DNA of 5,296 bases from an uncultured Oscillospiraceae bacterium (GTDB taxonomy: Bacteria; Bacillota_A; Clostridia; Oscillospirales; Oscillospiraceae). The notes under the pieces are model-generated. The model saw only the letters and a program-made list of their open reading frames with translations. It did no database searches and was not told the origin of the DNA. Where the stretch lies: assembly GCA_934667865.1 (NCBI GenBank), contig CAKUMR010000097.1, positions 1 to 5,296 of the forward strand. The letters run 5' to 3'. A program made the position numbers and the translations under genes. Positions 1 to 4,778 of this stretch are shown here, piece after piece. Positions within the stretch are counted from its first letter, which is position 1; every line of letters begins with the position of its first letter.

Positions 1-146
1 TTGCCGCAGCCGTTGCGCCCCAGCACCGCCACAAAGCTCCCCTTTTCGATGCTCAGGTCAAGATCCTCAAACACCGGTACCGGCGCTTCGCCGGTCTGAG
101 AGGGATAGGAGAAGCGCAGATTTTTTGCAATGATTGCTTCACTCAT
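1..146 (-). CDS. ecfA1: ABC transporter ATP-binding protein, probable EcfA1 (N-terminal 48 residues, cut by window edge)
   Basis: This is the start of an ABC ATPase. ATG is at 146-144 and the gene runs off the left edge. Residues 1-48 contain the aromatic 'FSYP' A-loop region (residues 12-15), whose Tyr stacks on ATP adenine, and then 'FVAVLGRNGCG' (38-48). That is the first part of a Walker A P-loop, and the lysine codon is truncated at the edge. The spacing and the stretch around residues 24-40 resemble EcfA/CbiO ATPases of energy-coupling-factor vitamin and metal importers, which couple ATP hydrolysis to EcfT and an S-component at the membrane. Assignment to ABC ATPases is secure. The EcfA1 label rests on N-terminal resemblance only, because the signature motif, Walker B and H-loop lie outside the window. 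The Shine-Dalgarno AAAGGT (complement of 153-158) overlaps the stop codon of the upstream methyltransferase, so the two are probably translated from one mRNA. A neighbouring ecfA2 or ecfT beyond the edge would confirm the call. Confidence 0.8.
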   Translation of the reverse strand, partial: MSEAIIAKNLRFSYPSQTGEAPVPVFEDLDLSIEKGSFVAVLGRNGCG

Positions 147-157
147 GAAATTACCTT

Positions 158-1024
158 TTATTTCTTCGAAGTCCACCGGCCGGTCGCGCCGCAGGGCAGC
201 ACGAGGCCGGAATCCGTCACCGGCAGCCCCAGCTCGTCCGACTCGGTATGCCCGCCGAAGCGCGGCTCGATCACCGTTTTGAGCAGGCACGTCAGCACCG
301 AGGGCGCAAGGCCGGTGGTGTAGGAATTGATGATAAAGAACAGAGGCTCGTCCGACAGAACGCCGGCGACCAGCTTGACGAAGGGATACAGATCCTTCTC
401 CAGCTTCCAGATCTCTCCGGAGGGGCCGCGTCCGTAGGAGGGCGGGTCCATGATGACCGCGTCATAGCGGCGGCCGCGCTTGATCTCGCGCTCGACAAAC
501 TTCGCGCAGTCGTCCACGATCCAGCGGATGGGGGCCTCGCTCAGTCCTGAGGAGGTGGCGTTTTCCTTTGCCCATGCGACCATGCCCTTTGCGGCGTCCA
601 CGTGGCAGACCGACGCACCTGCGGCGGCGGCAGCCAGCGTCGCGCCGCCGGTGTAGGCGAAGAGGTTCAGCACATGGATGCGCCGCCCGGCGGAGCGGAT
701 CTGCGCGTCGATGAAATCCCAGTTCGCCGCCTGCTCCGGGAACACGCCGGTGTGCTTGAAGTTCATCGGCTTGACGTTGAAGGTCAGCTCGCGGTAGCGG
801 ATCTGCCAGCGCTCCGGCAGACGGTTGCGTGACCACTGTCCGCCGCCGGAATTGGAGCGGGCGTAGCGCGCGTCAAAGTCCCGCCAGCGGCGGTCTTCCT
901 TGGAGGTAAACCAGATCACCTGCGGATCCGGACGCACCAGATAATATTTCCCCCAGCGCTCCAGCTTTTCTCCGTCGGAGGTATCGAGCACCTCATAATC
1001 CTTCCATTTCTCTGCTTTCCACAT
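158..1024 (-). CDS. Class I SAM-dependent methyltransferase, COG1092 (RlmI/RlmK-like) family
   Basis: This 288-residue Rossmann-fold methyltransferase belongs to the Methyltrans_SAM (PF10672) / COG1092 group, which includes the 23S rRNA methyltransferases RlmI and RlmK. Motif I, the SAM-binding loop, is 'LNLFAYTGGATL' (119-130). The acidic ribose contact follows at Asp143, then 'VDD' (170-172), then the catalytic-site motif 'DPPSYGRG' (193-200). The C-terminal 'ELGLPVTDSGLVLPCGATG' (264-282) is typical of the clostridial branch. RlmI of E. coli is about 396 residues and starts with a PUA RNA-binding domain. This protein is about 100 residues shorter and has no visible PUA domain, so the substrate (rRNA or another RNA) is unknown. 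ATG at 1024-1022 is preceded by GGGAG (complement of 1035-1039) with a 10-nt spacer. The gap to the upstream PBP gene is 18 nt and to the downstream ABC gene 11 nt, so one operon is likely. The family call is firm; the exact modification is not. Confidence 0.9.
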   Translation of the reverse strand: MWKAEKWKDYEVLDTSDGEKLERWGKYYLVRPDPQVIWFTSKEDRRWRDFDARYARSNSGGGQWSRNRLPERWQIRYRELTFNVKPMNFKHTGVFPEQAANWDFIDAQIRSAGRRIHVLNLFAYTGGATLAAAAAGASVCHVDAAKGMVAWAKENATSSGLSEAPIRWIVDDCAKFVEREIKRGRRYDAVIMDPPSYGRGPSGEIWKLEKDLYPFVKLVAGVLSDEPLFFIINSYTTGLAPSVLTCLLKTVIEPRFGGHTESDELGLPVTDSGLVLPCGATGRWTSKK

Positions 1025-1042
1025 AAGCTCTTCGCTCCCGCA

Positions 1043-3592
1043 TCAGTGCCACGGGCGGATGGTAAAATCGGTCGGCTCGGTCGGCTCCGTGGGCGGCTCC
1101 GTCGGCTTGACCGACTTCTCGGTGTGTACCGTGCAGATGGCTTCCTTGTCCTCCGGATTATAGACGTAATCCTCTTCCTTGTTGACCTTCCAGTCCTCGT
1201 TGTAGATCAGCATACCGACCGATTCAATGGTATTTCCGCTTGCAAGATGGCAGTATTCGTTTGCGATCATGCCGCTGGTCTGGCAGATGTCCACCAGCGC
1301 GTGGCAGGTGCATTTTGCCGTCGGCACGTCGTCGGTAAAGAGCTTCATCTCCACGACGCGGCTGCCGCGAACGTCCTTTTCGCAGGCCTCCTCGGGAAGA
1401 AGGCCGCAGTCTGCACAGACCTTGACCGTGGTGACGCTGCCGGGCTGGTAGAAATATGCATTCTCCAGATTTGTATGCAGCGGCTGCATGACCTGCTTCC
1501 ACATGGTAACGGCCGGGTTCGTCCACGTACCGTCCAGAATGACCTGCTCAGGCTCGTCATAGCCGCACCAGACCACCGCCGTGTAGTAGGGCGTGTAGCC
1601 TGCAAACCAGCGGTCCTTGTTGGAGGAGGTGGTGCCGGTCTTGCCGGCAACCGTCATGCCGCTCATATAGGCTGCCGAGCCGCTGCCGTTGGTCACGGCG
1701 GAGCGCAGCATATAATTGATATAGAAACTCGCCTTTTCGCCGATGGCGGTGTGGCTCTCCTGCGCGTTTTCCAGAATGACCTCGCCGTTCTGATCGACGA
1801 CCTTGGTGTACAGTCTGGCTTCACGGAACACGCCGTTATTCGGGAAGGTCGCAAAGGCCTGCGCCATCTCGCGGACGGAAACGCCGTGGGTCTGCTGGCC
1901 CAGCGCCAGCGGCGCCAGCGCGATGTCGGTGAATTCCTTGCCGCCGATGGTCTCCTGCTCCACAAGGGAGGTGATGCCCAGCTTTTCCGTCAGGAACTTG
2001 TAGCTCTTCTCCACACCGAGATCATTCAGCGTCTTAGCGGAGATGGTGTTCAGCGACAGTGTCAGGCCGCGCATGATATTGCACAGACCGCTGTAGGTTC
2101 TCGAATCGTTGAGCGGCCAGTTACGGTCGTCATACATGGAGGAATCCTCATAGACCGTCGCCGGCGTGATGATGCCCTCCTCCAGTGCCGGAGCATAGAC
2201 CGCAAGCGGCTTGAAGGACGAGCCCGTGGGCAGCAGGCTCATGGTCGCGCGGTTGTGCACCAGACTGCCTTCCTTTTCGCCCACGCCGCCGGACACCGCG
2301 ACGATGTCGCCCGTGGCGTTGTCGATCACGATGATCGCGGACTGAAGCTGCTGCGTGCTGACCGTCTTGGGCACGTTGTCCAGATTCTCATAGACGCGGT
2401 CGACAATGCTCTGCGCCTTGGGGTCGTAGTTGCAGTAGATCTTGTAGCCGCCGGTCATCAGCTTCATGGCAGCGGCCTTCTTGCTGCAATCGTATTTCTT
2501 GCAAAGATCCGCCAGCACATCATTGTATACCGCATCGGCATACCACGAATAGTAGCGGCTGCTGCCGATGGTATGGTTCGGCGTTTCACAGTTCGGGCAG
2601 TAATACGTGCCGTCCCCGCCCTTGGTATACTGCGATTTCGTGCCCTCAAAGCCGCACTCTTCGCAGACGAAGGTCTCCTCGTCGTAGGTGCCGTTGCGGA
2701 ACACCAGCTCCTGCTCCGCCGCGGCCTCGTATTCCTCTCTCGTCTTGATATAGCCCTGATCGTACATCTCCTTGAGAATGGTGAGCTGACGCTCACGGTT
2801 GTTCTTCTCGCGGATATAGGGGTCATACAGGGAGGGGTTATTGGTGATGCCGATCAGCGAAGCGCACTCGGCCGTAGTCAGGTCGGACACATCCTTGCCA
2901 AAGTACACGCGTGAAGCGCTCTGCACACCGTAGCAGCCCTCGCCAAGGTAGATCGTATTCAGATACCATTCCATGATCTCCTGCTTGGTGTAGAGCTTCT
3001 CCGTCGCCAGCGCACAGAAGATCTCCTGCACCTTGCGGTTGACCGTCACATCGTCGTCATGCGTCAGGTTCTTGATCAGCTGCTGCGTGATCGTGGACGC
3101 GCCGTAGGACGAGTCGCCGCCGGCAAAGTTGGCAATGGCGGAAAGCGTTCTCAGCCAGTCCACGCCATCGTGCTCGGGGAAGCGCTTGTCCTCGATGGCA
3201 ATGGTCGCATTGATGAGGTCCAGCGGGATCTTGTCATAGGAGACCCAGACGCGGTTCTCCGTCGTCTGAAGCTGCTGGAGGGTCTTTTCCTCTCCCGTTT
3301 CCGCATCAATATAATAGATGAAAGAGGTTTGCGCCAGAGCACCGTTTACATTGTCCAGCTCCAGAGAATCCGCCTTGGCCTCCGCTGCGGGGATGACATC
3401 GGATTTCAGATAATCCTTGAGCTTCATTGCGAAGATCGACCCGGCGACCGCACAGACGAGCACAAGCGTTCCGAGCGCAGCGAGTACAAACAGAACGATC
3501 CTGCCCAGCACGTCCAGCACCACGCGGCCGATGCGCCACGCGATGTGCGGCTGCTTTTCCTGATTGACTTCTCTTTTCTTTTTCTTAGCCAT
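1043..3592 (-). CDS. Class A (bifunctional) penicillin-binding protein, peptidoglycan glycosyltransferase/transpeptidase
   Basis: This 849-residue enzyme polymerises lipid II into glycan strands and cross-links them outside the membrane. Residues 1-20 are a basic cytoplasmic tail, followed by one membrane anchor (about 24-56). The GT51 glycosyltransferase domain (about 80-275) shows 'AIEDKRFPEHDGVDW' with catalytic Glu134, then 'GASTITQQLIKNL' (164-176), 'RKVQEI' (186-191) and 'EWYLNTIYLG' (208-217). The transpeptidase domain (about 415-700) has SxxK 'SSFK' with acyl-ester Ser458, SxN 'SLN' (513-515) and KTGT (651-654). All catalytic motifs are intact. Two features are unusual. One is a CxxC-x18-CxxC insert (Cys310, 313, 332, 335) between the two domains. 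The other is a cysteine-rich C-terminus (eight Cys from 726 to 820) ending in a Pro-Thr-Glu repeat (830-841). ATG at 3592 has an ideal GGAGGT (complement of 3598-3603) 5 nt away. It is the first gene of the minus-strand run and resembles PBP1a/PonA types. The paralogue name is not assigned. Confidence 0.96.
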   Translation of the reverse strand: MAKKKKREVNQEKQPHIAWRIGRVVLDVLGRIVLFVLAALGTLVLVCAVAGSIFAMKLKDYLKSDVIPAAEAKADSLELDNVNGALAQTSFIYYIDAETGEEKTLQQLQTTENRVWVSYDKIPLDLINATIAIEDKRFPEHDGVDWLRTLSAIANFAGGDSSYGASTITQQLIKNLTHDDDVTVNRKVQEIFCALATEKLYTKQEIMEWYLNTIYLGEGCYGVQSASRVYFGKDVSDLTTAECASLIGITNNPSLYDPYIREKNNRERQLTILKEMYDQGYIKTREEYEAAAEQELVFRNGTYDEETFVCEECGFEGTKSQYTKGGDGTYYCPNCETPNHTIGSSRYYSWYADAVYNDVLADLCKKYDCSKKAAAMKLMTGGYKIYCNYDPKAQSIVDRVYENLDNVPKTVSTQQLQSAIIVIDNATGDIVAVSGGVGEKEGSLVHNRATMSLLPTGSSFKPLAVYAPALEEGIITPATVYEDSSMYDDRNWPLNDSRTYSGLCNIMRGLTLSLNTISAKTLNDLGVEKSYKFLTEKLGITSLVEQETIGGKEFTDIALAPLALGQQTHGVSVREMAQAFATFPNNGVFREARLYTKVVDQNGEVILENAQESHTAIGEKASFYINYMLRSAVTNGSGSAAYMSGMTVAGKTGTTSSNKDRWFAGYTPYYTAVVWCGYDEPEQVILDGTWTNPAVTMWKQVMQPLHTNLENAYFYQPGSVTTVKVCADCGLLPEEACEKDVRGSRVVEMKLFTDDVPTAKCTCHALVDICQTSGMIANEYCHLASGNTIESVGMLIYNEDWKVNKEEDYVYNPEDKEAICTVHTEKSVKPTEPPTEPTEPTDFTIRPWH
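1070..1105 (-). repeat. Low-complexity repeat encoding the Pro-Thr-Glu tail of the PBP
   Basis: Short imperfect tandem units of 9-12 bases, built on GGCTCGGTC-like words, encode PTEPPTEPTEPT (residues 830-841) just before the C-terminal end of the PBP. Such extracytoplasmic Pro/Thr/Glu tails are usually flexible spacers near or within the wall. Repeat number could vary between strains by slippage. Confidence 0.7.
2588..2665 (-). other. Zinc-ribbon-like insert within the PBP coding region
   Basis: These codons encode PBP residues 310-335. The segment is bounded by 'CEEC' (310-313) and 'CPNC' (332-335), 18 residues apart, with aromatic, Gly and Lys residues between, as in rubredoxin-type zinc knuckles. 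It lies after the glycosyltransferase domain and before the transpeptidase domain, so it should face the outside of the cell. The motif is visible directly. Zinc binding, and whether the cysteines are reduced there, are inferred. Confidence 0.65.
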
Positions 3593-3597
3593 CTGTT

Positions 3598-3603
3598 ACC
3601 TCC
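3598..3603 (-). promoter_or_regulatory. Ribosome binding site of the PBP gene
   Basis: The minus strand reads GGAGGT, 5 nt before ATG at 3592. This near-perfect Shine-Dalgarno fixes the start codon and excludes the internal methionine codons further down. Confidence 0.9.
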
Positions 3604-3661
3604 GAATATTTCAAAAGCGCTGCCTCTGCGGGCATACCTGTCCAGTTTACTTTATTGTACT

Positions 3662-3670
3662 ATTATAACA
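3662..3670 (-). promoter_or_regulatory. Candidate extended -10 promoter for the PBP operon
   Basis: The minus strand reads TGTTATAAT (3670 to 3662), a perfect -10 hexamer with the upstream TGn extension. No good -35 sits 16-18 nt upstream, which extended -10 promoters tolerate. An alternative uses TTGACA at 3680-3675 with TACAAT at 3659-3654, but the spacer is only 15 nt. Either would start transcription roughly 50-65 nt before the PBP start codon. A small inverted repeat (TGCC 3621-3624 / GGCA 3631-3634) lies in the leader. Confidence 0.5.
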
Positions 3671-3732
3671 CGCCTGTCAATGTCCGTATATCTCTTTTTA
3701 CTATTTTTCGAAATTTCGGGAAAGCTATTTTC

Positions 3733-3738
3733 AAGGAG
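3733..3738 (+). promoter_or_regulatory. Ribosome binding site deciding the start of the BofC-C-like gene
   Basis: AAGGAG lies 7 nt before ATG 3746. It selects an 80-residue product starting with a signal peptide over a 309-residue open frame that extends back across the PBP gene. Confidence 0.85.
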
Positions 3739-3745
3739 AACGAAA

Positions 3746-3988
3746 ATGCTTAGAAACTGTTTGCTTTCCCTCGCGCTTTGTTTCTTGCTGCAAGCCGCCG
3801 CGGCGCAGTATTATCTGATCGAGCAGGGTGGCTGCATCGCCGCCGTGACAGCGGACGGCAGCGTCTGCTGCGTGACGGATACGCCGCTTTCCGCGCTGCT
3901 TCCGGCTGACCGTGCGGCCATTTCTCGGGGCTTTCCCTGCGCCGACCGTGCAGCGCTGGAACGCGCACTTGAAAATTTCTGTTCCTGA
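3746..3988 (+). CDS. Small secreted protein resembling the C-terminal domain of BofC
   Basis: This 80-residue protein has a signal peptide: MLRN, then hydrophobic residues 6-19, with likely cleavage after 'AAAA' (17-20). The mature part is only about 60 residues. Its pattern is 'YYLIEQGGCIAAV' (22-34), then 'TDTPLSALLPADRAAISRG' (44-62), then 'ALERALENFCS' (70-80). The order Y-hhh-E-x-G-x-hAhh, TD-x-x-h-S-x-LP-x-DR, x-x-G, x-x-LE-x-x-LE-x-h is, from memory, that of the BofC C-terminal domain (PF08955). BofC is a forespore-secreted regulator of the SpoIVB protease in spore formers. Here the domain stands alone, without the BofC N-terminal domain, so the role may differ. AAGGAG at 3733-3738, 7 nt before ATG, fixes the start; the open frame further upstream is non-coding. 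The mature part holds five cysteines (30, 41, 42, 65, 79), which is unusual. The gene is divergent from the PBP, and no confident promoter was found. That it is a real gene is likely; the family is a pattern-based call. Confidence 0.75.
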   Translation: MLRNCLLSLALCFLLQAAAAQYYLIEQGGCIAAVTADGSVCCVTDTPLSALLPADRAAISRGFPCADRAALERALENFCS

Positions 3989-4004
3989 AGCCGCCGTTTT
4001 TCTC

Positions 4005-4033
4005 TTGATTTTCCGCCCGGATGACGTTACAAT
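4005..4033 (+). promoter_or_regulatory. Sigma-A promoter for the DUF1292 gene (and perhaps the 6S RNA)
   Basis: A -35 TTGATT (4005-4010) and a -10 TACAAT (4028-4033) are separated by exactly 17 nt. Transcription would start near 4040, about 30 nt before the TTG start codon. No terminator is visible between the DUF1292 stop and the 6S RNA, so this transcript may continue into it. Confidence 0.75.
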
Positions 4034-4050
4034 AGAGGCAGAAGAACACA

Positions 4051-4057
4051 AAGGAGG
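4051..4057 (+). promoter_or_regulatory. Ribosome binding site supporting a TTG start
   Basis: AAGGAGG lies 11 nt before TTG 4069. The spacer is slightly long, but the frame holds no ATG or GTG between this site and the conserved 'DQEYNVISI' start of the protein, so TTG is the best initiator. Confidence 0.8.
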
Positions 4058-4068
4058 ACGTCCGAGCA

Positions 4069-4365
4069 TTGGATCAGGAATACAACGTCATTTCCATCAC
4101 CGACGAGGACGGCGTCGATTATGAATTGGAGATTCTCTCCACCGTCACCTACAAGGGCGCGGAATATCTTGCCCTCACACCTGCCGATGCCCCCGAGGAC
4201 GCGGAGGAGGTCGAGGTCAGCATCCTCAAATCCGTTACGGATGAGGACGGCGAGCCGCTTCTGGTCGCGGTTGAGGATGAGCAGGAGCTGGAAACCGTCT
4301 ATGAGCTTCTGATGGATTCTCTCTACGAGAACGATGACACCGGCGAGGATGACACCTTGTCCTGA
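4069..4365 (+). CDS. DUF1292 (YrzB/UPF0473-like) small acidic protein
   Basis: This 98-residue, strongly acidic protein shows the DUF1292 (PF06949) plan. It opens with 'ITDEDGVDYELEIL' (10-23), then 'YKGAEYLALTP' (28-38), an acidic linker, 'VEVSILKSVTDEDGEPLLVAVEDE' split over 48-71, and an amphipathic end 'ELETVYELLMDSLYE' (73-87). There is no signal peptide or membrane segment, so it is cytoplasmic. The function of the family is unknown. In many Firmicutes it follows the Holliday-junction resolvase gene ruvX/yrrK near alaS, but here it stands apart from those genes and has its own promoter at 4005-4033. The start is TTG, set by AAGGAGG at 4051-4057. The tail (residues 88-96) is a run of Asp, Glu, Thr and Gly. 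The gene ends about 20 nt before the 6S RNA. The family assignment is confident. Confidence 0.92.
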   Translation: MDQEYNVISITDEDGVDYELEILSTVTYKGAEYLALTPADAPEDAEEVEVSILKSVTDEDGEPLLVAVEDEQELETVYELLMDSLYENDDTGEDDTLS

Positions 4366-4383
4366 AAGACGAACTGAAAATTG

Positions 4384-4590
4384 AAAAAGTTCCCTGCGGG
4401 GTTCGTGATAGCTCCCTTTAAACCCACATCATAATTTCGGGATATCGGACTTCTGTTCCGGATTGCAGGCCTCCCGTCCCGGCTCTGACCGAGGATGGAC
4501 GTTGGAAGCAGCTAAGGGTCGGAGAGATAACCCACCTGCCGTTTCGTGCAGGTTATAAACGGAGTTACACGGCCATCGCGGGGGATTTTT
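4384..4590 (+). ncRNA. ssrS: 6S RNA (SsrS)-like regulatory RNA
   Basis: This non-coding stretch folds by hand into the 6S architecture. The closing stem pairs 4391-4398 with 4577-4585 (eight pairs, one bulged G), flanked by an A-tract (4384-4388) opposite a T-tract (4586-4590). It continues with CGTG 4404-4407 / CACG 4568-4571 and GCTCC 4411-4415 / GGAGT 4561-4565. An open central bubble follows, with 4416-4438 on the 5' side. On the 3' side, 4534-4560 carries the small hairpin ACCTGC/GCAGGT (4534-4539 / 4548-4553), as expected in Firmicutes 6S RNAs. The distal arm starts at GGGATATC 4439-4446 / GATAACCC 4526-4533 (one mismatch) and ends in CGTCC 4475-4479 / GGACG 4497-4501. 6S RNA imitates an open promoter, binds sigma-A RNA polymerase holoenzyme and serves as template for short product RNAs. 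The ends are estimates. The pairing was done by eye and no covariance search was run. Confidence 0.78.
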
Positions 4591-4667
4591 ATGCTTTTTC
4601 GTCCTAATTATCCCGAATCGTGCCCAGCAGCGCGTGAAGCTTCTATGAACAATTCGAAACTTTTTTT
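4586..4667 (+). terminator. T-rich region with possible terminators after the 6S RNA
   Basis: A TTTTT run (4586-4590) directly follows the 6S closing stem and another lies at 4595-4599; together they may end 6S transcription. Further on, CGAAT 4614-4618 / ATTCG 4652-4656, enclosing CGTGC 4619-4623 / GCGCG 4630-4634, precedes seven T (4661-4667). None of these is a textbook hairpin plus U-run, so the real 3' end is uncertain. No coding sequence is seen between 4591 and 4687. Confidence 0.35.
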
Positions 4668-4687
4668 CTCAATTTTTCCGTTACCCC

Positions 4688-4716
4688 TTGAAAGGCGAGA
4701 GATTTCACGTTATAAT
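4688..4716 (+). promoter_or_regulatory. Near-consensus sigma-A promoter for the foldase gene
   Basis: TTGAAA (4688-4693) is followed, after exactly 17 nt, by a perfect TATAAT (4711-4716). Transcription would begin near 4723 and give a leader of about 55 nt. This is the strongest promoter in the window. Confidence 0.88.
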
Positions 4717-4732
4717 GACTGATGCTATATTC

Positions 4733-4749
4733 TCGGACGGTATGTCCGA
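4733..4749 (+). promoter_or_regulatory. Perfect inverted repeat in the foldase leader
   Basis: TCGGAC (4733-4738) and GTCCGA (4744-4749) form a six-pair stem with a five-base loop, GGTAT. It sits just after the predicted transcription start and 15 nt before the Shine-Dalgarno GAGAGG (4765-4770). It could be a repressor operator or a 5' stabilising hairpin; nothing here decides which. Confidence 0.5.
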
Positions 4750-4778
4750 TGATCACCCACGAATGAGAGGTTTTAACT

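Noticed and set aside
462..836. Open frames on both strands inside the methyltransferase gene
   Set aside because: They are frame shadows rich in Arg, Ala and Pro with no ribosome site or recognisable motif.
1046..2914. A 622-codon open frame on the plus strand opposite the PBP gene
   Set aside because: It is an antisense shadow caused by the codon bias of the PBP gene. The product is low-complexity Arg/His/Val-rich without domains, and the PBP frame carries every catalytic motif.
3059..3745. Upstream extension of the small secreted protein frame to 309 codons
   Set aside because: This part lies antisense to the PBP and crosses its leader. The AAGGAG site and the signal peptide place the real start at 3746.
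3989..4004. T-rich stretch after the BofC-C-like gene as a terminator
   Set aside because: GCCGCCG before the T-run has no complementary arm nearby, so no hairpin forms.
4503..4515. GGAAGCAGC-like string recalling the conserved apical loop of SRP RNA
   Set aside because: The flanking SRP helix consensus (GGTCAGG before it and the asymmetric loop) is absent, and the overall pairing fits 6S RNA better.
4483..4524. Perfect eight-pair stem CTCTGACC/GGTCGGAG as a separate hairpin
   Set aside because: It competes with the longer distal-arm pairing of the 6S model (4439-4446 with 4526-4533 and the inner CGTCC/GGACG). It is kept only as an alternative fold, not a separate feature.
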